17,419 nt of DNA from Sphingomonadales bacterium (GTDB lineage: Bacteria > Pseudomonadota > Alphaproteobacteria > Sphingomonadales > Sphingomonadaceae), in NCBI GenBank assembly GCA_027489295.1, contig JAIYAA010000257.1, forward strand, positions 1 to 17,419, read 5' to 3'. The notes under the pieces were generated by a model. The model did not search any database and was not told the DNA's origin. It saw nothing but the letters and a program-made list of their open reading frames with translations. Positions 12,153 through 17,419 of this stretch are shown one piece after another; the stretch's first letter is position 1, and each line of letters begins with the position of its first letter. A program made the position numbers and the translations under genes.

Positions 12153-12705
12153 AGCACACCTAGAAGCCATGTTTCGCATGCCCCCCGAAAGTCGGGCGAT
12201 AGAGGCGATCACTCGTTTCGCATCTGTGAAGCGGTGGCACATGATCGATACCACCAAGACCCAGAGCGTGGCCGAGCATTCCGCGAACGTGGCCTTACTG
12301 GCTCGGTACATCGCAGCGACCGCACCCGGGATTTATTTCGGGAACCCCGCGTCAGTTGCCGGATGTGCCTTGGTTCACGACCTGGAAGAGGTGTTCACGG
12401 GAGACATCCCAACGCTCACGAAACGGGTGCTCTCAGGGGTAAATGAACTCGAAGCGCAAGTGATGCCCAGGGTCTTTTTAACGGACCACGCTGGTCCGGA
12501 ATCTGTCGCGCCCCTGATCAAACTCTGTGATTTGGCCGACGCGGTCCGGTTCATCCGGATTTACGGAATTGGCCCCGAGGCGGTGTGGGCCAGAGAAGGA
12601 CTTGAGCGACAACTGGCCGACATATTCCGCACTACTGAAGAAGTTTGGCCGGAACATGTCTTCATCAAGGTCTTAAGCACCATCTACGAGTACATGGGTG
12701 CATGA
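12145..12705 (+). CDS. datZ: DatZ, HD-domain dATP triphosphohydrolase (186 aa)
   Basis: DatZ hydrolyses dATP to deoxyadenosine and triphosphate, emptying the A pool so that Z is incorporated. The HD phosphohydrolase motifs are in order: EHSANVA with H45, VHDLEE with H78-D79, and LCDLAD with D129. This is the YfbR-like compact HD fold, with a length near known DatZ proteins (about 175-190 residues). GGAGAA lies just upstream of ATG 12145. The longer upstream frame belongs to another reading frame of mazZ and is rejected. The gene ends in an ATGA overlap with the nuclease gene. Confidence 0.9.
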   Translation: MNKAHLEAMFRMPPESRAIEAITRFASVKRWHMIDTTKTQSVAEHSANVALLARYIAATAPGIYFGNPASVAGCALVHDLEEVFTGDIPTLTKRVLSGVNELEAQVMPRVFLTDHAGPESVAPLIKLCDLADAVRFIRIYGIGPEAVWAREGLERQLADIFRTTEEVWPEHVFIKVLSTIYEYMGA

Positions 12706-13154
12706 ATAAGCGTGAACTCGAATTCAGGAAGAGTTTAACCCGTGCGATGGTAGGGGCTTGGACCCCGACCATCCACGTGGAGAACCATTTGAATCCTGGG
12801 GTTCCTGATTTGTCGTTTGTGTTGGCCGCACCAGACTGTGAAACGGGATGGCTCGAACTCAAGGCCATGCCTTGGGCGAAGAAGCTTTCGATCACGATTG
12901 AACCCGGCCAACACTCCTGGATGGAAGCCCATGCGGATAGAATACCGGCTTATTTCTTGATAGAGGTAAGCGAGAAACTGTACTTGCTCCACGGTAGGTT
13001 CCATGGTAGACTGATCGACCCGATCACCCCCGACGATCTGGCGTCACTGAGCTACCGGGAATTTTTTAGCGTTCAAGACCGGGCACCGATACTGTCGGCG
13101 TTGTGGTCTATCACAAATAGAGGCCGCTTTGGCACAACACAAGTACTACGATGA
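12702..13154 (+). CDS. PD-(D/E)XK nuclease, Holliday-junction-resolvase or VRR-NUC-like (150 aa)
   Basis: The core motif is readable: GVPD36 followed by LE52-L-K54, the PD-(D/E)XK nuclease signature, with a conserved Glu (E7) in the first helix. Proteins of this size and pattern in phages are VRR-NUC or small resolvase-type endonucleases that cut branched DNA or degrade host DNA. The start ATG overlaps the datZ stop; an earlier in-frame start at 12645 lies inside datZ and is rejected. It overlaps the primase gene by 26 bases. Its exact substrate cannot be told. Confidence 0.8.
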   Translation: MNKRELEFRKSLTRAMVGAWTPTIHVENHLNPGVPDLSFVLAAPDCETGWLELKAMPWAKKLSITIEPGQHSWMEAHADRIPAYFLIEVSEKLYLLHGRFHGRLIDPITPDDLASLSYREFFSVQDRAPILSALWSITNRGRFGTTQVLR

Positions 13155-15696
13155 CGTCAAACCTTCTATCGCCATTAAGAAGGCTCTCGATGTCCTCTTC
13201 GCCCCGGGTGACGTCTTCGAAGTCAGAATACCGAAGACCAAGGCTGGAACTCTTAGTGGATATTTCAGCGACACTGCGGTGGCTGCCACTTACATCGCTC
13301 GGGAAAATGGTAAGCACCCCGGCATCTACGTCACAGCGAATCCCGTAAAAGCCGCGATCTCGGCACGATCCGAGAACCAGTTAGCGATTTCCCAGGTCAC
13401 GACGAACGACTCCGAGATCGAAGCTCGGCGATGGTTCCTTCTGGACTTTGACCCGGTCAGACCGACCGGTATCTCCTCGACGGATGGCGAACTCGCGAAA
13501 GCGAAGATGGTCGCTGAGAATGTCGCCGATTGGCTAGCATCGGTGGGCTGGCCAGAGCCGGTTCAGGCGATGAGTGGCAACGGTTGGCACTTGATGTACC
13601 GGGCGGACCTGCCGAACGACGATGCGACGCGGATAGATGTCGAATTCGCGACGAAGATGTTGGCGTCGATCTTCAGTGACCCAGCAGTGTCGGTTGATGT
13701 AAGCGTCTACAACGCCTCCCGGATCTGGAAGGTCTACGGCACGGTTAGTGCAAAGGGATCATCGACCGAGGACCGACCGCACCGAGTCGCACACTTAGTC
13801 AAAGTTCCCAAGCACGGTATACTGCTCACTAAAGAGCAAATCGAGAACGTCGCCCGCCCCCTGAGGGATGCGAAGTCCGAAGAATTTAAGGATATGACTG
13901 GGGAGTTTATCCTCGACATGTCCAAATGGCTCGCAGATCGCGGGCAGACAGTCACAAGTGGTCCGCGCCCCCTATTCGGAAACGAAGGCCAGAAGTGGAC
14001 CATTAGCCGGTGCCCGTTCAACCCGCAACACACAGACCCCCTAGTCGGGCTCGTTAACAACCGCCCCGTCTATCGGTGCCTGCATAATTCTTGCTCCGCC
14101 TTTCGGTGGAAGGAATTCCGCGAGAAGGTTGACCCTACTTACAAAGATCCCGAGACTGTCTATGCCCGACTGAAAGAGTGGTGCGATGGTGAAGCTCCTG
14201 AAATCGACAAAGACCTCGTGCAAGCCGCGTGTGCCACCACACGGAAGCTGGACGGGATTATTAAACGCCTTCGCAAAGAATCACCGCGTGCCCGTGTTGT
14301 CGAACTGGAAGAGCACATCAAACTGGAGCGCCGCCGCTTCATTCGCGACACCATTGGGGAGAATCAGGAGAAAGGCAACCTCGTTGGGTTGCTGAACCGT
14401 GTGCGGGCTTATCAGGCCGAGGGCGCTGTTCCGATGTTCTGGGTTGCCGAGTATGACCACCGAATCCGAGTGGGTGCAGTTGGGGACATCGAGTGTCCGA
14501 AAGCCACCGAGGCCGACGAAATCGCTTTGATGTTCAAGTTCCATGCGCAAGGAGACTCTTGGGTAAAGCAAATGCACTGTGGTCAAGTCATCCGCCAACT
14601 GGCCGAGGAATATCGAGTGAACCCACTCAAGGTAATGTTGAAAGCCAAGCGATGGGATGGAACCGAACGACTGAGCATCTGGTTGCCGAAGTATATGGGT
14701 ACGGAAGATAGTGAGTATACCCGGGCGATCGGTCGGAAGTGGATGATCTCAGCCGTAGCGCGGGGTATGGACCCCGGCTGCCAAGCGGACCACATGCTCA
14801 TTCTAGAAGGAAAGCAGGGCGTAGGTAAGTCCCAAGCCGCTCGTATTCTCGGGGGACAGTTTTACACCGAGTACTCAGGCAGCGTGCGGGGACAAGGGGC
14901 ACAGCGCGATATGGTCGCCGTGATCCTTGGTAAGATGGTGGTCGAGATGTCGGAACTAGCGAGCTTGAGGAAGGCCGACATGGAATCGCTCAAGGCGATG
15001 CTGACGACCTGCTCGGATGATGTCCGACTTAGTTATGAACGTGACGCTAAATCATATCCCCGGACTTGCGTTTTCCTCGGCACGACTAATGAGATGAATG
15101 GTAACTACATCTTGGACCCGACCGGCGCACGCCGATTCTGGCCAGTGGCAGTTGGCACTCATGCGAAGGTACGGACAGACTTACTGAAACAGGACGTTGA
15201 ACAACTGTGGGCCGAAGCTGTCGAAGCTTATGAAGGCGGCGAGGATTGGTACACAGTACCCACGGACCAAGTGCTCGAACAACAGTCTGCACGCCAAGTT
15301 CTGCTTGAGGACGCCGACCCCTGGTACCAGAAAGTGCGGGAGTCACTCACGAACCCGGACTCGTTTGTCGAGGTCTTCCATGTGCGTGATGAATACACTA
15401 ACGGGATGCCGAATGGGCAGCACATCGTCCGAGCCGGCGCGATTCATTCGATTCTCGGGATTGTCCTCGGGATCGACACTGCCCGTCAAACGGCGATCGA
15501 CAGTTCGCGGGTCCGCCAGATCCTGGTCGGGCTTGGATTCAGGAAAGTACGCCCCGCCAAAGGATGGATGGGCAATTCCTACGCTTACGACTTGACCCGT
15601 GAAGCGCAACCGCACCTATGGTCCGCCATCATCGGCGCACACAAATCAGTTAAATTCCCCAAACCAGTTAGTGAAGAACAAAATGACAATCGTTGA
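13129..15696 (+). CDS. PrimPol primase fused to SF3/VapE-type helicase (855 aa)
   Basis: A bifunctional replication protein. The start is TTG at 13129, with AGAGG at 13119-13123. The archaeo-eukaryotic primase (PrimPol) domain has D106-F-D108, SGNGWH at 149-154 and D190 in VDVSVYNASRIWKVYGT. A zinc-binding knot follows with C295, H301, C317, H319 and C322. The C-terminal helicase has Walker A EGKQGVGKS (560-568), Walker B around VVEMSE (604-609) and the sensor Asn654 in FLGTTNE, typical of superfamily 3 and virulence-associated protein E. It would make primers and unwind DNA for the Z polymerase. A region around 350-450 is rich in charged helices and links the two parts. Confidence 0.92.
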   Translation: MAQHKYYDDVKPSIAIKKALDVLFAPGDVFEVRIPKTKAGTLSGYFSDTAVAATYIARENGKHPGIYVTANPVKAAISARSENQLAISQVTTNDSEIEARRWFLLDFDPVRPTGISSTDGELAKAKMVAENVADWLASVGWPEPVQAMSGNGWHLMYRADLPNDDATRIDVEFATKMLASIFSDPAVSVDVSVYNASRIWKVYGTVSAKGSSTEDRPHRVAHLVKVPKHGILLTKEQIENVARPLRDAKSEEFKDMTGEFILDMSKWLADRGQTVTSGPRPLFGNEGQKWTISRCPFNPQHTDPLVGLVNNRPVYRCLHNSCSAFRWKEFREKVDPTYKDPETVYARLKEWCDGEAPEIDKDLVQAACATTRKLDGIIKRLRKESPRARVVELEEHIKLERRRFIRDTIGENQEKGNLVGLLNRVRAYQAEGAVPMFWVAEYDHRIRVGAVGDIECPKATEADEIALMFKFHAQGDSWVKQMHCGQVIRQLAEEYRVNPLKVMLKAKRWDGTERLSIWLPKYMGTEDSEYTRAIGRKWMISAVARGMDPGCQADHMLILEGKQGVGKSQAARILGGQFYTEYSGSVRGQGAQRDMVAVILGKMVVEMSELASLRKADMESLKAMLTTCSDDVRLSYERDAKSYPRTCVFLGTTNEMNGNYILDPTGARRFWPVAVGTHAKVRTDLLKQDVEQLWAEAVEAYEGGEDWYTVPTDQVLEQQSARQVLLEDADPWYQKVRESLTNPDSFVEVFHVRDEYTNGMPNGQHIVRAGAIHSILGIVLGIDTARQTAIDSSRVRQILVGLGFRKVRPAKGWMGNSYAYDLTREAQPHLWSAIIGAHKSVKFPKPVSEEQNDNR

Positions 15697-15835
15697 AATT
15701 GACCGCATCTTGGCCGCCTACGAACGCACTGGCCTGCTAGGCACCATTCCCGAATCGAGGCGCATCGCCGCCGTAGCCCAAGCTTTAGGTATTGGCGAGG
15801 AGCTAGTTAAAGAAGCGCTGGAGGTTGAGGCATGA
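15683..15835 (+). CDS. hypothetical small protein (50 aa)
   Basis: The ATG at 15683 lies inside the last codons of the primase gene (14-base overlap); earlier starts in this frame are rejected as deeper overlap. The protein is helical: EIDRILAAYERTG, then RRIAAVAQALGIGEELVKEALEVE, with a possible helix-turn-helix-like arrangement (AAVAQALGIGEELVKEAL). This could be a tiny DNA-binding protein, but the evidence is thin. It ends in an ATGA overlap with the next gene. Confidence 0.6.
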   Translation: MTIVEIDRILAAYERTGLLGTIPESRRIAAVAQALGIGEELVKEALEVEA

Positions 15836-16452
15836 GCACCACGAAGCTAGCCGAAGCCCTGCGCGCCTTGCTCAAAATCCGCAACCGCCCAATACCCGCC
15901 TGCGACCCTGTGCGCTTGGAGGCAGAGGCAGCACTCGCCTCCTACGAGGCAGCCCAGGCAGAGGCAAAGCCTGCGCCCGCCTTTGGCTTGATCGGCTACT
16001 TGGTGCGGAGCAAAGCCCATGCATCAGAAGCTGTCGAGGCGGGTTGGGCTGAGCGGGACTTGGGCTATTTGTGGAGCTACATGCACGGCGTTGACGACCT
16101 GGAGGCCACGGAAGCGTGCGAGCGATTGGAGGTTGTTCGCCTTTTCGCCGCCGCACCCGCAGCGCCTGCCAACCTTGCGCAGACCATCCGAGGCATTACC
16201 GAGGCATACCGTGGCACAGATTGCGGCAAGTGCGCAGAGTCCATTGGCGACCGCTTGATTGAAGTCCTAGCAGCACCCGCAGCGCATGCCCAGGCTGCGC
16301 TGACTGATGCCGAGCTTGACGCCGCAATCCACGCAGCAGACCTCTACGCACGCGACTACGACGCACGCGAGTTTGGCCTGCCCATTCACTCCAAAGAGCA
16401 TATGGCGCGAATGCGCGTAGCAATGCGTGTTGCCATCAAGGAAGCAAAATGA
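15832..16452 (+). CDS. hypothetical modular protein with Ala-Pro linkers (206 aa)
   Basis: It starts in ATGA. The first residues (MSTTKLAEALR) and the ALAS-EA-QAEAKPA stretch match the gene at 2196, including at DNA level. After that come a unique helical segment, an AAPAAPA linker from the 18-nt repeat, a Cys pair (CGKC), a second imperfect linker copy and an Ala-rich C-terminal helical domain. No family is recognised. The shared pieces suggest exchange between small accessory genes at both ends of the window. Confidence 0.75.
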   Translation: MSTTKLAEALRALLKIRNRPIPACDPVRLEAEAALASYEAAQAEAKPAPAFGLIGYLVRSKAHASEAVEAGWAERDLGYLWSYMHGVDDLEATEACERLEVVRLFAAAPAAPANLAQTIRGITEAYRGTDCGKCAESIGDRLIEVLAAPAAHAQAALTDAELDAAIHAADLYARDYDAREFGLPIHSKEHMARMRVAMRVAIKEAK

Positions 16453-16972
16453 ACAAAGCCACGATCAAACGCAAGATCGAAGACGGCCTGCAGTCCCAGG
16501 GTTGGCAAGTCGTTGGGCGTGGCGGCACATGGGCTGCTGCGCTTGCTCCGCTGCTCGCGTACCTTGGGAAGTCAACAAAGCCTGCGCCTGAGCTGCACCC
16601 CGTTGACATCTATGACTTTGCTGGCTGGCTTACCACCCGCCCTGGGAAGATGGATGTAGGGTCAAGCTGCGAAGCGGGGCCGATGGCTGAAGCCGTTGGC
16701 GAGTACCTGAGCGCCTATCCCGAACGGTTCCAGGCCGCACCCGCAGCGCCTGCCCCGCTGCCTCCACTGCCGCCAATCGACAACTACCTGCCAACTGATG
16801 GCCCGCGCTGGACGACTGCCAATTTCATCGCCTGCGTCGAACGTTATGCGGTGGACTACGCCCGCGCAGCCATCGCAGCCAGCAAGGAAACCAAATGAGC
16901 CCCGTACATCACAAGACCGGCAGCACAAACGCTGCTGATTGGGGAGCAAGCCCGGCACCCGCAGCGCCTGCC
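16153..16972 (+). repeat. 18-nt Ala-Pro-linker repeat, four right-hand copies
   Basis: GCACCCGCAGCGCCTGCC is present exactly at 16153-16170, 16737-16754 and 16955-16972, and with one mismatch at 16273-16290. The copies lie within three consecutive genes, with no shared flanking sequence beyond a few bases. The fifth copy is at 2574-2591. Confidence 0.8.
16449..16898 (+). CDS. hypothetical protein with Ala-Pro/Pro-rich linker (149 aa)
   Basis: It overlaps the previous gene by ATGA. A helical N-terminal part (IKRKIEDGLQSQGW) and a mixed region with Trp and Tyr precede an AAPAAPAPLPPLPP linker at about residues 96-112. A C-terminal helix follows (ANFIACVERYAVDYARAAIAASKE). The linker is encoded by the 18-nt repeat at 16737. 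Two domains joined by a flexible linker is the simplest reading; the function is unknown. Confidence 0.72.
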   Translation: MNKATIKRKIEDGLQSQGWQVVGRGGTWAAALAPLLAYLGKSTKPAPELHPVDIYDFAGWLTTRPGKMDVGSSCEAGPMAEAVGEYLSAYPERFQAAPAAPAPLPPLPPIDNYLPTDGPRWTTANFIACVERYAVDYARAAIAASKETK

Positions 16973-17107
16973 CAGCCACTGTACGAGGAACTACTGTTTT
17001 CGGTGGGCAACAAACACCCAGGCGAAACGCGCCACCAAACAGCGCTTAGGTACATCAGGCAAGCGGAGTCAGCCGGCATCGCAGCCAGCAAGGGAGAGAG
17101 CAAGTGA
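16895..17107 (+). CDS. hypothetical small protein (70 aa)
   Basis: It starts in ATGA. A short polar start is followed by the SPAPAAPAQP linker and a helical tail (RHQTALRYIRQAESAGIAASKGESK). The last residues, GIAASKGESK, resemble the end of the preceding protein (AIAASKETK), because the DNA around the gene ends (CAGCCAGCAAGG) is repeated. This repeated junction also supplies the ribosome-binding site for the next gene. Confidence 0.65.
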   Translation: MSPVHHKTGSTNAADWGASPAPAAPAQPLYEELLFSVGNKHPGETRHQTALRYIRQAESAGIAASKGESK

Positions 17108-17286
17108 CAACATTTGAAGACGCACTGCACCGCGCCCGTGCCGAAGCCTGGGAACAAGGCTTCTCCGCTGGCGAGCATTACGGGCGGCAGGACGAAAGAT
17201 GCGACCCGATTTGGACGGCTGATTACGACAGGCCAAGCCGCCCTGAGAACCCGTTTCGATGGGCCAGCAAGGAGAGCGGCAAATGA
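17104..17286 (+). CDS. hypothetical small protein (60 aa)
   Basis: The start is GTG within GTGA overlapping the previous stop. The pattern ALHRARAEAWEQGFSAGEHYGRQDE followed by a Pro-rich, polar section (NPFRW) is common among small phage proteins of unknown function (an 'EG/SAGE' helix and NP.R). It ends ASKESGK, continuing the shared gene-end sequence. The next ATG overlaps its stop codon. Confidence 0.65.
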   Translation: MTTFEDALHRARAEAWEQGFSAGEHYGRQDERCDPIWTADYDRPSRPENPFRWASKESGK

Positions 17287-17408
17287 GCACATCCAAAAAA
17301 GAGTGCAGTTGCCTTGGCGACGGCTTTATCGTGATTCTCCTTATGACGTGCCAAGGAATACTGTGGTTTGGCATTGGGCTGATGGTTGGGAAGATGCAGT
17401 GGCTATGA
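17283..17408 (+). CDS. small membrane protein (41 aa)
   Basis: ATGA overlap with the previous gene; AAGGAGAG a few bases upstream is a good ribosome-binding site. A short polar N-terminus with two Lys and a Cys pair (ECSC) precedes a hydrophobic helix at about residues 15-37 (FIVILLMTCQGILWFGIGLMVG). This fits one membrane span. The role is unknown. Confidence 0.6.
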   Translation: MSTSKKECSCLGDGFIVILLMTCQGILWFGIGLMVGKMQWL

Positions 17409-17419
17409 ATCTACACATC
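17405..17419 (+). CDS. start of a further gene, cut by the window edge
   Basis: ATG at 17405 overlaps the previous stop (ATGA), continuing the chain of coupled small genes. Only five codons (MNLHI) are visible. Confidence 0.4.

Noticed and set aside
13111..13317. Minus-strand frame over the primase start
   Set aside because: It is short, has no ribosome-binding site and is opposite a well-defined domain-containing gene.

Overview
The window is the early/replication region of a double-stranded DNA bacteriophage. Every credible gene reads left to right, genes are short and packed with stop/start overlaps (ATGA, GTGA, TGATG), and the recognisable products are phage replication enzymes. Tailed siphovirus-like phages of Proteobacteria fit best: promoters look like proteobacterial sigma70 and sigma54 types, most genes are roughly 55-60% GC, and Ala/Pro linkers are common. 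The host cannot be fixed from this sequence.

The central result is a full set of genes for a 2-aminoadenine (base Z) genome. In order: a family A DNA polymerase (dpoZ, 8663-10507), a small unknown gene (10504-10737), an adenylosuccinate-synthetase-like purZ (10747-11811) with Ser in place of the catalytic Asp, a MazG-type pyrophosphohydrolase mazZ (11811-12152) and an HD phosphohydrolase datZ (12145-12705). In the known pathway MazZ turns dGTP into dGMP, PurZ joins aspartate to dGMP, host enzymes finish dZTP, DatZ destroys dATP and DpoZ incorporates Z opposite T. A PD-(D/E)XK nuclease (12702-13154) and a PrimPol-helicase fusion (13129-15696) follow in the same chain. A SNF2-type helicase (4792-6576) and a possible ssDNA-binding protein (7798-8559) lie upstream.

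Layout. 1-482: C-rich non-coding DNA with three sites matching the sigma54 -24/-12 consensus and two exact 35-bp repeats, each carrying a 15-bp dyad. 483-1570: two very GC-rich genes; a fourth sigma54-like site precedes the second. 1571-4305: small genes behind three sigma70-type promoters whose -35 box sits between G-run and C-run arms; the last gene is a paralogue of the gene at 908-1570. 4363-6576: a small-gene/SNF2 operon. 6577-8559: small genes and the possible SSB. 8560-8662: a stem-loop followed by a strong intrinsic terminator directly ahead of dpoZ. 8663-15696: Z-genome and replication block. 15683-17419: a chain of small accessory genes, several sharing an 18-nt Ala-Pro-linker DNA motif with each other and with the gene at 2196.

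I found no credible minus-strand gene, tRNA, CRISPR array, integrase or insertion sequence. The most unusual combination is a Z-DNA phage with apparent sigma54 promoters and candidate activator sites.
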